A DNA stretch of 64,000 nt, taken from the NCBI GenBank assembly GCA_963169165.1, contig CAUJFL010000092.1:1-64000 (forward strand), in the 5' to 3' direction. This stretch comes from Myxococcota bacterium. GTDB lineage: Bacteria > Myxococcota_A > Polyangia > Polyangiales > Polyangiaceae. Made by a program: the position numbers and the translations under genes. Shown in pieces: positions 23,721 through 32,887 of this stretch (position 1 is its first letter; the number at the start of each line of letters is the position of its first letter). The notes under the pieces are model-generated. The model was given only the letters and a program-made list of their open reading frames with translations, did no database searches and was not told the DNA's origin.

Positions 23721-24512
23721 TCACCTGCGTTCAGCGACCACGTCCGCGATGCGGTACCGGCCGGGCGCGCGGCCCGCGAGGAACCTGGCCGCCGTGATGG
23801 CCCCGCGCGCGAAGAGATCTCGGTTGGTCGCGCGGTGGGTCAGCTCGAGCCGCTCGCCCTCGCCGAGGAGATGGACAGTGTGATCACCGATCACGTCGCC
23901 GCCGCGCACCGCGAGCACCGCGAGCTCGTCGTGGCGCCGCGCGCCGACCAGCCCGTCGCGACCCGACAGCTCGCGTAGTCCGCCGCGACCCTCATGCACC
24001 GCCTCTGCGAGCCGCTTGGCGGTCCCGCTCGGCGCGTCCGCCTTCTTGCGGTGGTGCGTCTCGACGATCTCGACGTCGAACTCGGCGCCGAGGCGCTTGA
24101 CGGCCTCGCGCACCAGCTCGGCGAGCACCTGCACGCCCAGGCTCATGTTGGCCGCCCACAGGAGCGGAACGAGCGCGGACGCGTCGTCGAGGGCCTTGTT
24201 GGCCGCGGCGTCGAGCCCCGTCGTGCCGCAGACCCAGGGGAGCCTCGCGCGCTTGACCGCGGACGCGACGATCGGGGTCGCCTTCGGGGTCGAGAAATCG
24301 ATCACCGCCTCGGCCCCGAGCAGCGCGGCGTCCACGTCGGCGGTGAGCGCGACCCCGAGGTGGCCCACCGCGGAGAGCTCGCCGACGTCGCGCCCGAGCA
24401 GCGGGCTCGACGGAGACTCGGCGGCGCCGACGACGAGATCGCCTCCTTCGCACGCGAGCCGGACGACCGCGGCGCCCATGCGGCCGCCGGCGCCGAACAC
24501 CGCGAGCTTCAC
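23721..24512 (-). CDS. dapB: 4-hydroxy-tetrahydrodipicolinate reductase
   Basis: 263 aa from GTG at 24512 (GTGA overlap with dapA). The nucleotide-binding loop GAGGRMGAAV is at the start. FSTPKAT and CGTTGLD follow, then the signature ETHHRKKADAPSGTAKRLAEA with catalytic His and Lys, and a C-terminal GDHTVHLLGEGERLELTHRATNRDLFARGA. It reduces the DapA product on the way to diaminopimelate and lysine. It forms a pair with dapA. Confidence 0.97.
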   Translation of the reverse strand: MKLAVFGAGGRMGAAVVRLACEGGDLVVGAAESPSSPLLGRDVGELSAVGHLGVALTADVDAALLGAEAVIDFSTPKATPIVASAVKRARLPWVCGTTGLDAAANKALDDASALVPLLWAANMSLGVQVLAELVREAVKRLGAEFDVEIVETHHRKKADAPSGTAKRLAEAVHEGRGGLRELSGRDGLVGARRHDELAVLAVRGGDVIGDHTVHLLGEGERLELTHRATNRDLFARGAITAARFLAGRAPGRYRIADVVAERR

Positions 24513-25405
24513 TTGGCGGCCTCGAAGCGCGCGAGGACCTCGGCGAGCCTGGCGCGCGTCGCGTCGGACACCGGCACGAGCGGCAGCCGCACCGCGTCGC
24601 TCATCGCGGCGCGGGCCGCGAGGACGGCCTTGATCGGGCCCGGGTTCGCCTCGATGAACATCGCGTCGTGCACCGGCAAGAGCCGCTGGTGGAGCGCGAG
24701 CGCCTCTCGCGCGCACCCCGACGCGAAGGCGGCCACGACCGCCGACACCTCCGCAGGGAAGGCGTTGCTCGTCACGCTGATCACGCCGTCGGCGCCCGTC
24801 GCCATCATCGCGAGCGTGAGCGCGTCATCGCCGGAGAGCACCGTCAGGCGATCGCCGAGCGCGCGCTTCAGCTCCTGGCAGCGCAGCACGTTGCCGGTCG
24901 CCTCCTTGGTCGCGACAACGTTGGGGCACGCCTCGGCGATCCGGCAGGTCGTGTCGAGGGCCAGATCGACGCTCGAGCGGCCGGGGATGTTGTACAGGAT
25001 GACGGGCGCGTCGACCGCGCTCGCCACCGCGCGGACGTGCTGGAACAGGCCCTCCTGTGTCGGCTTCGAGTAGTAGGGCATGACGACCATCACGCCCGTC
25101 GCGCCGGCCTCGAGCGCGCGCCTCGACGCCTCGATCGTCTTCTTCGTGGAGAAGCTCCCCGTCCCGGCGAACACGGGGACGCGCCCCCTCGCGACCTCGA
25201 CCGTGCGCCTGATGACGTCGAGCTGCTCGGCGTCGGAGAGCGTCGGTGTCTCACCGGTGGTCCCGCACGGCACGAGCCCGGAGATGCCGCCCTGGACCTG
25301 CGCCTCGACCAGCGCCTCGTACGCGGCGAGGTCGACGGCCTCGCCGTCGCGGGTGAACGGGGTGACGAGCGCGGTCAGCGCCCCTTTGGGTGCCAGGTGG
25401 GCCAT
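24509..25405 (-). CDS. dapA: 4-hydroxy-tetrahydrodipicolinate synthase
   Basis: 298 aa. The TIM-barrel landmarks are PCGTTGETPTLS, the YNIPGRS tyrosine segment, and the Schiff-base lysine in VVATKEATGNVLR. It condenses pyruvate with aspartate semialdehyde, the first committed step of the diaminopimelate pathway. ATG start; stop overlaps dapB as GTGA. The PF10118 gene ends 43 bases upstream and could be on the same transcript. Confidence 0.97.
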   Translation of the reverse strand: MAHLAPKGALTALVTPFTRDGEAVDLAAYEALVEAQVQGGISGLVPCGTTGETPTLSDAEQLDVIRRTVEVARGRVPVFAGTGSFSTKKTIEASRRALEAGATGVMVVMPYYSKPTQEGLFQHVRAVASAVDAPVILYNIPGRSSVDLALDTTCRIAEACPNVVATKEATGNVLRCQELKRALGDRLTVLSGDDALTLAMMATGADGVISVTSNAFPAEVSAVVAAFASGCAREALALHQRLLPVHDAMFIEANPGPIKAVLAARAAMSDAVRLPLVPVSDATRARLAEVLARFEAAK

Positions 25406-25448
25406 GGCGCGTGGATGGCAGAGGCCCAGCGGCGCGGCAACGGCGAGG

Positions 25449-26291
25449 TCAGCCGGCGGCCCACCCGGCGCGGAAGCGCGCGAGCAGCTCGCGATCGTCG
25501 CGGTCCCACGGGTGAAAATCTGGCCTGAGGTAGTCGAGCCAGCCGGGCAGCACGCGCGGGACGAGCCCGGGCTCGACGAACAAGAAGCGCAGCAGCCCGA
25601 GCCACGCGCGCGCGTCGGTCAGCGAGCCGTCTCTCGACATCAGGTGCAGCGTGTGCAGCGCCGTCAGCGTCGGGAACATCACCGAGGTGAAGGCGTACGA
25701 CCGCAGCCGCACGAACGTGCTGCCGGAGACCTCGGCGAGGAGATCGAACGCGACGGCTTTGTGCTCGGCCTCCTCGGCCGCGTGCCACCGCCAGATCCGC
25801 GCGTGCGCCTCGTCGACGCCCTCGGAGAAGGCCGGCTCGCCGAGCACCAGCTCCGCCATCAGCGCCGTGTAGTGCTCGAGCGCGGCGGTCGCGGCGAGAC
25901 GGACGACGGGCGGCAGGTGCGCCCTCATCGCGGCGGTGCGGCGGCGCACGCCCGCCGAGATCGGCTCGAGATCGAACCCGCGCCGCTTCGCGTAGTCGTT
26001 GTACGCCTCGTGCACGCGGCCGTGCTGCGCCTCCTGCGCGACGAACGCGCCGATCGCGCGGCGCAGCTCGGGATCGCTCGCGCCGTCCTGGTTGGCGCGG
26101 ACCGCCTCGATGAACATCCGCTCCCCGTCGGGGAAGACCGCCGAGAGCGCGTACAGCAGCGCCGTCACGCCCTTCTCGCCGCGATAGAAGTACTTGGGAG
26201 CGTCCTCGGGGACGTCGAACTCGGGGCGCCGCACCTCGATGCGCGGGCGGTCGCGAGCGGGGACCCGGACCGCGGGAGCGAAGGGGAACAT
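25449..26291 (-). CDS. PF10118-type predicted metal-dependent hydrolase
   Basis: 280 aa. Carboxylate and histidine clusters suggest a di-metal, ferritin-like helical core: FVAQEAQHGRVHEAYND around residue 85, and RWHAAEEAEHKAVAFDLL around residue 170. The sequence matches the bacterial family annotated as predicted metal-dependent hydrolase, of unknown reaction. A hydrophobic segment is present near residue 200. It sits between a flavin reductase-like gene and dapA on the same strand. Confidence 0.83.
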   Translation of the reverse strand: MFPFAPAVRVPARDRPRIEVRRPEFDVPEDAPKYFYRGEKGVTALLYALSAVFPDGERMFIEAVRANQDGASDPELRRAIGAFVAQEAQHGRVHEAYNDYAKRRGFDLEPISAGVRRRTAAMRAHLPPVVRLAATAALEHYTALMAELVLGEPAFSEGVDEAHARIWRWHAAEEAEHKAVAFDLLAEVSGSTFVRLRSYAFTSVMFPTLTALHTLHLMSRDGSLTDARAWLGLLRFLFVEPGLVPRVLPGWLDYLRPDFHPWDRDDRELLARFRAGWAAG

Positions 26292-26311
26292 CGGCCAGCG
26301 AAGCTACCACG

Positions 26312-26806
26312 CTACGGCGTGAACTTGCCGTAGCCGCCGCGGTAGTAGGCGAGCGGCCGTCCGCCGTCGCGCGCGCCGACCCACAGCACCCGCCCGAGCG
26401 CGATCACGTGGTCGCCCGCGTCGACCGCGTCGTGGAGCGCGCAGTCGATCCACGCGAGCGCGTCCTCGAGCACCGGCGCGCCCGACGCCTCGCGCCGCCA
26501 GCGGAGCCCGTCGAACTTGTCGGCGGCCTTCGACGCGAACCGCCGCGACAGCTCGCCGTGATCCTCGCCGAGGATGTTGACGCAATAGTGCCCCGCCGCG
26601 CGCAGCCTCGGCCACGTCGACGAGGTCTTCGCGGCGCAGAACGACACGAGCTGAGGCGCCATCGACACCGACGTGAACGAGCTGGCCGCCAGGCCGGTCG
26701 GCGCGCCCGACTCGGGGTCCACCGCGGTGATCACGGTGACGCCAGTGAGAAAGTGGCCGAGCACGCCGCGGAGGGCCGCGGGATCGATCGGAGGGGGAGA
26801 GGACAC
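26312..26806 (-). CDS. Flavin reductase-like FMN-binding protein
   Basis: 164 aa if started at GTG 26806 (MSSPPPIDPAALRGVLGHFLTGVTVITAV); GTG at 26836 is a possible alternative, and the 290-aa ORF is over-extended. Family landmarks are GLAASSFTSVSMAPQLVSFCAAKTSSTW, HYCVNILGEDHGELSRRFA, and a C-terminal GDHVIALGRVLWV. These proteins reduce FMN or FAD for a partner oxygenase. The neighbouring PF10118 gene may be a metal-dependent partner, but this is only positional. Confidence 0.87.
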   Translation of the reverse strand: MSSPPPIDPAALRGVLGHFLTGVTVITAVDPESGAPTGLAASSFTSVSMAPQLVSFCAAKTSSTWPRLRAAGHYCVNILGEDHGELSRRFASKAADKFDGLRWRREASGAPVLEDALAWIDCALHDAVDAGDHVIALGRVLWVGARDGGRPLAYYRGGYGKFTP

Positions 26807-26884
26807 GTCGGCAGTGTCGTCGAAACTCCTGGCGACCGCCACGGGCACGACGCGCGAACGCACAGGTGAACCGCCGCGTCCGAC

Positions 26885-27511
26885 GTGCCATGGGGAGGCG
26901 TGCGCGCTGCCACCCTCGTCACCCTCTCTCTTCCCCTCGCCCTCAGCCTCGCCCTCGCGTGCGGAGCCTCGGAGGACTCGCTCGCCACGCAGCCGGGCGG
27001 GGCCGCGGGCGCGGGAGGGGACGCCGCGGGCAGCGCTGGCAGCGGAGGGACGGGCGTCGGTGGCGCGGCGGGCGCGGCAGGGGTCGCTGGCGGCGCCGGC
27101 GCGGGAGGCGCGGCGACGGTGACCACGCTGGCCGAGGTCCAGGCGGCGCTCTTCACGCCCAGCTGCGCGACCAGCCTCTGCCACAGCGCGAAGCAGAAGG
27201 CCGGAGGGCTCTCGCTCGCGAGCGAGGCCGACTCCTGCGCGGCGCTGGTCGGCGTCCCGGCGACGGAGAGCGGCCCGACCAGCCCGAGCTCATGCTCGCG
27301 GGGTGGCGCGTCTGCGCTCGGCCTCCTCCGCGTGAAGCCTGGCAGTCTCACTGAAAGTTTTACATATCTAAAGGTCAGCTCACCTGACAAATGCGTCACG
27401 ATCGAGGGCGTGGAGGCAGGAGAGCGGATGCCCAAGGGAAAGCCCGCCGCCAGTCAAGCCGCGGTCGACTCGCTCGCGCGCTGGATCGAGGCCGGCGCGG
27501 CGTGCGAGTGA
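26885..27511 (+). CDS. Lipoprotein with c-type-cytochrome-like domain
   Basis: 208 aa, GTG start, signal ending SLALACGAS. A Gly/Ala linker of about 45 residues precedes the domain FTPSCATSLCHSAKQKAGGLSLAS, which has a CX4CH haem-like motif rather than CXXCH. The C-terminus GERMPKGKPAASQAAVDSLARWIEAGAACE resembles the Met-ligand end of small cytochrome c domains. Haem attachment is uncertain because of the spacing. Codons at 27345-27400 are unusually AT-rich for this genome (AAA AGT TTT ACA TAT CTA). Confidence 0.72.
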   Translation: MPWGGVRAATLVTLSLPLALSLALACGASEDSLATQPGGAAGAGGDAAGSAGSGGTGVGGAAGAAGVAGGAGAGGAATVTTLAEVQAALFTPSCATSLCHSAKQKAGGLSLASEADSCAALVGVPATESGPTSPSSCSRGGASALGLLRVKPGSLTESFTYLKVSSPDKCVTIEGVEAGERMPKGKPAASQAAVDSLARWIEAGAACE

Positions 27512-27608
27512 ACAGTTGGCAAGCGGCTCACCGCAGGGAATCAGAGTGAGCTCGACCCCGCCCGACCCGTTTGACCCCGTCGGACTGCCGCGGTAACGCT
27601 GGCGAGTC

Positions 27609-28904
27609 TTGCCCTCCCTCGCACGTCGTGCCTCCGTCGGGGCCTTGGCGCTGGGTCTGAGCGCGCTCGGCGGCAGCGCCCGCGCCGCCGAGACCTACTC
27701 GGGCCAGGACTTTCGCACGCTCGCCCGCTCCACGGTGGGCGTGATGCGCGCGCACCAGTGGGTCCTGCGGGCGCAGATGGATCGCGGGCAGGTGCCGTTC
27801 TTTGCCAACGGCATCTACCGGGGCATGCGCGCGAAGCTCGAGATGCCCAACGGCGCGACGGTGCCCGGGCTCGTGACGCGCGCCGGCGCCGAGAACTGGG
27901 GCGGCAGCGGCGACGTGGCGAGAGACTTCGGGCTCTTTTACGGCCTCCAGCTCGACGCGCTGCTCGCCGAGCCCGATCGGGGCAGCGACCAGCACATGGT
28001 CGCAGACGGCCTCGCGTTCATCGGCGCCGGTTACCATGGGTTCGAGGCATCGGTTGGCCTCCGTACCACCTGGACCCGTGGCTTCACCCCGAGCGGTAAC
28101 TTTGGCGGAGGCGACGCTACCCGCGCCGGGACTCCCCCAGCCTACGCCTTCGATGGTGGCAAGACCAAGGATCGCTTCGCGCTCACCGGTGTCACGATCT
28201 CCACCTACCACAAGGAGGGGGTGACGCTCGGGGCCGCGCTCGGACAGGCGCTCGTCCAGTCGTCGGACGGAGCGGTCTCGCCCGAGACCGTGCTCGCCTC
28301 CGCGCGCGCGCTCTTCCAGCCCGAGGCGCTGATGAAGCGGCTCGACCTGCGCAAGTGGCTGGGGATCCCCGGGGTGGGCCTCGAGCGCATCGCGGGTCAG
28401 GTCGACTTCTACGGCGACCGCTACCTGGCGGTCCGTGATCGCGCCGCGGCGGTCGCGAGGGGCGCGGCGGCGGTGCCGAACGTCATCCCCGCTCGGGAGG
28501 CGGCCATCTACGAGATCCCCACGTCCATCGACGATCTCCTCTCTCTGGGCGTTCACCTCGGGGCGGTGACACAGGTCGCGCCGACGCCGCTGCTGCGCTC
28601 CGGTGAGATCGGGTGGATGTGGGCCAACGATACGCTGCAGCTCGGCGCGCGCGGCGCGGTCGTGCGCCGAGGAGCCGAGTACGGCGGAGCGTACGACGCC
28701 TTCGCCGGGGTCGCGCTGCAGGACTTCATGCTCGTCGGTTCTCTCAGCTACAACAGCCCCGATCCCTCGACCTCGCTCCCCGTCCCGTTCGCGCGGGTGA
28801 TCGGGCTGCAGCTCTTCTGGGGGCCCGCTGACATGGCGCGCCCGCTCGTGCCGATGCTCGGCGTGCGCAAGCCGAAGCTCGACCGCGAGAGGAGCGGGAC
28901 GTGA
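27609..28904 (+). CDS. Secreted protein of unknown function, coupled to RCC1 lipoprotein
   Basis: 431 aa from TTG at 27609, with a signal peptide ending GGSARA. The body has no domain I recognise. It alternates short hydrophobic and Gly-rich stretches (GLAFIGAGYHGFEASVGLRTTWTRGF, LQLGARGAVVRRGAEYGGAYDAFAGVALQDFMLVGSLSYN), compatible with an outer-membrane barrel, and ends with FARVIGLQLFWG. It is joined to the following RCC1 lipoprotein by a GTGA overlap, so the two probably act together at the outer membrane. Confidence 0.7.
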   Translation: MPSLARRASVGALALGLSALGGSARAAETYSGQDFRTLARSTVGVMRAHQWVLRAQMDRGQVPFFANGIYRGMRAKLEMPNGATVPGLVTRAGAENWGGSGDVARDFGLFYGLQLDALLAEPDRGSDQHMVADGLAFIGAGYHGFEASVGLRTTWTRGFTPSGNFGGGDATRAGTPPAYAFDGGKTKDRFALTGVTISTYHKEGVTLGAALGQALVQSSDGAVSPETVLASARALFQPEALMKRLDLRKWLGIPGVGLERIAGQVDFYGDRYLAVRDRAAAVARGAAAVPNVIPAREAAIYEIPTSIDDLLSLGVHLGAVTQVAPTPLLRSGEIGWMWANDTLQLGARGAVVRRGAEYGGAYDAFAGVALQDFMLVGSLSYNSPDPSTSLPVPFARVIGLQLFWGPADMARPLVPMLGVRKPKLDRERSGT

Positions 28905-31612
28905 CGCGGCGCGCGCGCCTCAGCTGGCTCCTGCCGATGGTGCCGCTCGCCGCCGTCGGTTGCCTCACGAACACGTTGCTCCCGGACCCCGGAGAGGGAG
29001 AAGGCCCGATCGCTCCCGCCGACCGGCTCGCGGCTCGGCTCTCTCCGCTGCTCGCGCCCGGCGCCGTCCAGCTCGCGCCACCGCAAGACCTCGATCCGAC
29101 CACGCTCGCGCTCGCGTCGGTGCCGTTGCGCAACGGCGCGTATGTCCAGGTGCTCGGCCGCCGCGTGGTCAGGGAGCACGACCGTACGACGGGCTACACC
29201 AGCGCGATCCGCGGCACCACGCAGGCCTGGATCGACGCCCAGGGGCGCGTGGTGCCGCTCCACGTCACGGCGGCCGACGGTCTGCTCACGCTCGCGGCTC
29301 AGTCCGCCGTCCCGGTCGGAGATGGCCTCCTCTTTCCGACGAGCGCCGGGACGCTGTGGCAGCTCCTGCCGCTGCGGCTCGAGCAGGCGACCTCGGCGGC
29401 CGGAGTGCTCGGCCCGGCGCTGGCCGCGGACCAGTTCGTCAGCGCGACCTCGGCCGGCGAGGGCGTGCGCGTCGAGGTGTCACGGCTCACGCTCGGTGCG
29501 ACGCGAGAGGCGCCCGTGAGCAGCGCGTCGATCGGGCTGGGCGAGGCCGGGTCGGCGCGCTGGCTCGAGGAGATCGCTCCGGGCGTCGTCGCGCTCGTCG
29601 CCGAGGCGGCCGACGGTAGGCTGCTCTTCGCGAGGAGCGACGGCGGCGCGATCGTGTCGACCACGGAGCTGAAGCTCCCCGCGCTCACCACCGATCCAAC
29701 CTACGGCTGGCCGATGCCGCCGGAGCCTCCCAGCACACGGTTCCGCTTCGACGCGGGCGACCTGCTCGTCGTGAGCGACGACGAGACGACCGGCCCCGCG
29801 AGCGTGCTGTCGAGGTGGCGCGTGAGCGGAGACGGCTCGGTGGAGCGCGTCGCGACGGCCGAGCCACCGCCTCCCGGGTTCGGCGAGTGGTCGCCTCCTT
29901 TTGGCTTTGGCGCGTCGCTCGCGGCGCGCGCCGAGCCCAACCCCCAGGAGCCCACGCTCGAGGTGCCGCTCGCCTACCGCGCCCGCGCGATCGTCGGCGC
30001 GGCGTTCGACTCGATCGACGTGCCGCGCACGCCCTGCCTCGACGACGAGGCGTGTCGTTCGATCGGCGAGAGCTCGCTGCTCGGCGTGGTCGGGCTCGGC
30101 GAAGCGCCGGTCGCGATCTACGGTCTCTGGGCGTGGATTCAGGAGCAGAGCGCGCAGCTCGTGGGCCTCTACGCGCGCCCGCTCGGGGCTCCCGCGGCGC
30201 CCTACGCGGCCTGTACGCCCGGCGCCGGGGTGTGTACGAGCGCGAGCGCGCGGCGCGCGTGCAACCTCGACGGGACCGCGATCGTCGACGAGTCGTGCGT
30301 GCCGCCAAAGCGCCGTTGCGTCGACGGCGCTTGCGCCGCCGAGTGCGCGACGGCGAGCGACTGCGCCGTGAAATCGAGCTGCGTAGATCCGGTCTGCAAC
30401 CCCGACGGCACCTGCGCGGTCGATCCGTCGAAGCACGTCGGCGCGGCGTGCACGTCGGGCGACGCCGCGGGGACCTGCTCGCCCGCCGGCGCGTGCGTCA
30501 TCTGCACGCCAGGCGAGAGCCGGTGTGACAACGGCGTCATGCTCGTGTGCGGACCCGACGGCGCGGGCTTCGGGCAGACAGGCAGCTGCGCGAGCGCCGT
30601 CGAGCTCGGCGCGGGAGGGCGTCACACCTGCGCGCGCCTGACCACGGGCGGGGTCGTGTGCTGGGGCGCGGACACGCAGCCGAAGCCGACCCTCGTCCCG
30701 CTCCCCAATTCCAGGGCGCTCGCGGTCGGCGGTGCGCACGCGTGCGCGATGGACGCCGGCGGCTCGGTGCAGTGCTGGGGGCGCAACGACGTCGGTCAGC
30801 TCGCAACTGGCCCGACCGGCGTCGACGTGAACAGCCCGAAGCTCATCGGTGGGACCTTCACTTCGATCGTCGCGGGCGGTGGACACTCCTGCGCGATGCA
30901 ATCCAATGGCGTCGTGAGCTGCTGGGGAGACAACACCCAAGGCGAGGTCGCGAACGGCGGCTCGGGGATGCCCTCTCCGGCTCCGAGCGCGGCGCAGTGT
31001 GGCTCGGCGAAGGGTGACACGGTGTTCGCCGGCATCGCGAATGGTGCCATCGTGAAGCCAGGCGGCGCGCTCATCGCCTGGGGGCGAAACGACGCGGGAC
31101 AGTCGGGCATCGGCTACATCACCGGCCCGCTCACGACCGGGATGACGACCCCGCTCACCGGCGTCGTCGAGGTGACCTTTGGCTTCTTCCACGGGTGCTC
31201 GCGCCACACGGACGGCGCCGTGCGCTGCTGGGGGCTCGGAGACGGCGGGCAGCTCGGCAACGGGCAGCTCGCGACCAGCTACGCCGCCGTGACGACGACG
31301 GTCGCCGACGCGGTCAGCGTCGCGGCCGGCTGGTACCACACCTGCGCGGCCACCAAGGCGGGTCAGGTGCTGTGCTGGGGCCACGAGGATCACGGTCAGC
31401 TGGGGGACGGAGGCGCCGACGGCGCGCCGCGCCCGACGCCAGCCGTCGTCTCCGGGGTCTCCACGGCGGTCAAGGTCGTGGCGGGAGATCAACACTCATG
31501 CGCGCTGCTGAAGGGCGGCGGCGTCGTCTGCTGGGGGATGAACGACGTGGGGCAGCTCGGCGATGGAACGAGCGGCAACGACCGCGCGCTCCCTGTGACA
31601 GTGAAGCTCTGA
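28901..31612 (+). CDS. Large RCC1-propeller lipoprotein
   Basis: 903 aa, GTG start (GTGA overlap), signal MTRRARLSWLLPMVPLAAVGC. Residues about 40-420 form a beta-rich region without an obvious family. Next is a Cys-rich module (CTPGAGVCTSASARRAC, CATASDCAVKSSC). The C-terminal 350 residues hold seven RCC1-type blades such as GGRHTCARLTTGGVVCWG and AGWYHTCAATKAGQVLCWG. Six of them have the paired Cys of HxCA and CWG; the fourth blade (NGAIVKPGGALIAWG) lacks both. Likely a surface-exposed seven-bladed propeller for protein binding. Confidence 0.85.
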   Translation: MTRRARLSWLLPMVPLAAVGCLTNTLLPDPGEGEGPIAPADRLAARLSPLLAPGAVQLAPPQDLDPTTLALASVPLRNGAYVQVLGRRVVREHDRTTGYTSAIRGTTQAWIDAQGRVVPLHVTAADGLLTLAAQSAVPVGDGLLFPTSAGTLWQLLPLRLEQATSAAGVLGPALAADQFVSATSAGEGVRVEVSRLTLGATREAPVSSASIGLGEAGSARWLEEIAPGVVALVAEAADGRLLFARSDGGAIVSTTELKLPALTTDPTYGWPMPPEPPSTRFRFDAGDLLVVSDDETTGPASVLSRWRVSGDGSVERVATAEPPPPGFGEWSPPFGFGASLAARAEPNPQEPTLEVPLAYRARAIVGAAFDSIDVPRTPCLDDEACRSIGESSLLGVVGLGEAPVAIYGLWAWIQEQSAQLVGLYARPLGAPAAPYAACTPGAGVCTSASARRACNLDGTAIVDESCVPPKRRCVDGACAAECATASDCAVKSSCVDPVCNPDGTCAVDPSKHVGAACTSGDAAGTCSPAGACVICTPGESRCDNGVMLVCGPDGAGFGQTGSCASAVELGAGGRHTCARLTTGGVVCWGADTQPKPTLVPLPNSRALAVGGAHACAMDAGGSVQCWGRNDVGQLATGPTGVDVNSPKLIGGTFTSIVAGGGHSCAMQSNGVVSCWGDNTQGEVANGGSGMPSPAPSAAQCGSAKGDTVFAGIANGAIVKPGGALIAWGRNDAGQSGIGYITGPLTTGMTTPLTGVVEVTFGFFHGCSRHTDGAVRCWGLGDGGQLGNGQLATSYAAVTTTVADAVSVAAGWYHTCAATKAGQVLCWGHEDHGQLGDGGADGAPRPTPAVVSGVSTAVKVVAGDQHSCALLKGGGVVCWGMNDVGQLGDGTSGNDRALPVTVKL

Positions 31613-31623
31613 GCGAGGCTCAG
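31609..31623. terminator. Hairpin containing both convergent stop codons
   Basis: CTGAGC-GAG-GCTCAG, a perfect six-pair stem. The TGA of the RCC1 gene (31610-31612) and the TGA of the porin gene on the other strand (TCA, 31620-31622) pair with each other in the stem. No T-run. Confidence 0.45.
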
Positions 31624-32867
31624 TCGGTCTTCACGACAACGCCCAGCGTCGTCGTCAGCTGCTGCTTCGTGCTGCCCGTAAGCCCGTCGGCGAACACCTT
31701 CTCGCTCGCCTGGTCGAGCCTGTTCTCGAGGCGCACGAGCAGGTTCTTGGTGGGCAGCGCCTCGAGCGTGAGCGTGCCAGTCATGATCGTGCCCTTCTTC
31801 GGGTTGCCGTCGGCGCCCACGAAGAGGCCGCCCGTCGCGCCGCCATGCTTCGCGTCGACGAAGTACTCGCCGCGCGCGGCGACCCCGAACTTGTCGCCCA
31901 GCCCGACCCGCGCGAGCACCGCGCCGCCGTACCAGCTCGCGGTGTGCTTGGTGTCGTCGGCGTGCACGATCTTCTCGGTGACGTAGGTGCCGTTGACGAC
32001 GAGGCGCAGCGGGTCCACCGGGCGAAGGTCGACGACCACGTCGGCGAGGTGGCGCATCCGACCGTTGGCGCCCTTCACCGCGACGGTCGTCGAGGGAGTG
32101 TTGGGACCAGGCGGCACCACCGCGGTGTCGCTCTGCTCGGGCCCTCCGAGGTAGCCCACAGTGAGCGCCACCCGTTCACTTGGCACATACGCCACCGAGA
32201 GGCCGGCGCTCTTGCCGGTGTTGTTGTCGACCGAGTTGTTCCACCCGTTGACCAGCAAGAACTTGAGCGTCAGCTCCTTGGTCGCGAGGTAGTCGGCGCG
32301 GAGCCCGGTGTGAAAGAAGGGCTGCCCGAGGTTGAACATCACGCCGCGCGTGTAGTTGATGTTGAGGTGGCTCTGCGGCACCTCGTGCCCGTACACGGTG
32401 TCGAACTTGCCGAAGATCAGCGTGAGCTTGCCGTCCGGGCCGCCCGGACGAAACGAGCCATAGGCCTGCTGCACGACGGCGAGCCCCGACGCCTTGCCGG
32501 TCGCGTCCGCCAGCGCGAGGTTCGGCGTCGCGGAGCCGAAGCGCACCTGCCCGACGAAGCCCACCGGATCGGGGTCGATCGCGGTGTCGAGCCCGAACCA
32601 CGCGACGTTGAACCCCTTGTACTGGTCGAACGCGCGGAACGTCGTGGGCGCGTCCGACGGCTTCGGCGCCTTCCAGCTGTGCGCGTAGTACGCGTCGACG
32701 AAAGCGCCGACGCGCACGCGCTCGAACCACGCGGGCTCCTTGGGCGCGGGCGCGGGGAGCGCGGCGGCCCCCACCGGCGGAGGCGCGACGGGCGGAGGCG
32801 CGTCCGCGGCGGACGCGAGGGAGGAGGTGAGCAGGACGACGGAGACGGCGGAGATCGAGCGACGCAT
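31620..32867 (-). CDS. Outer-membrane beta-barrel porin (BBP2/OmpL-like)
   Basis: 415 aa. Signal peptide MRRSISAVSVVLLTSSLASA, then a Pro/Ala-rich stretch and FERVRVGAFVDAYYAHSWKAP, the start typical of the putative barrel porin-2 family. Repeated amphipathic strands follow (FGLDTAIDPDPVGFVGQVRFGSAT, YGSFRPGGPDGKLTLIFGKFDTVYGHEV, LTLEALPTKNLLVRLENRLD). Transported solute unknown. It diverges from gdhA across an intergenic region rich in inverted repeats, which may co-regulate the two. Confidence 0.82.
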   Translation of the reverse strand: MRRSISAVSVVLLTSSLASAADAPPPVAPPPVGAAALPAPAPKEPAWFERVRVGAFVDAYYAHSWKAPKPSDAPTTFRAFDQYKGFNVAWFGLDTAIDPDPVGFVGQVRFGSATPNLALADATGKASGLAVVQQAYGSFRPGGPDGKLTLIFGKFDTVYGHEVPQSHLNINYTRGVMFNLGQPFFHTGLRADYLATKELTLKFLLVNGWNNSVDNNTGKSAGLSVAYVPSERVALTVGYLGGPEQSDTAVVPPGPNTPSTTVAVKGANGRMRHLADVVVDLRPVDPLRLVVNGTYVTEKIVHADDTKHTASWYGGAVLARVGLGDKFGVAARGEYFVDAKHGGATGGLFVGADGNPKKGTIMTGTLTLEALPTKNLLVRLENRLDQASEKVFADGLTGSTKQQLTTTLGVVVKTD

Positions 32868-32887
32868 TGCGCCAGAGCTTCGCCCCT

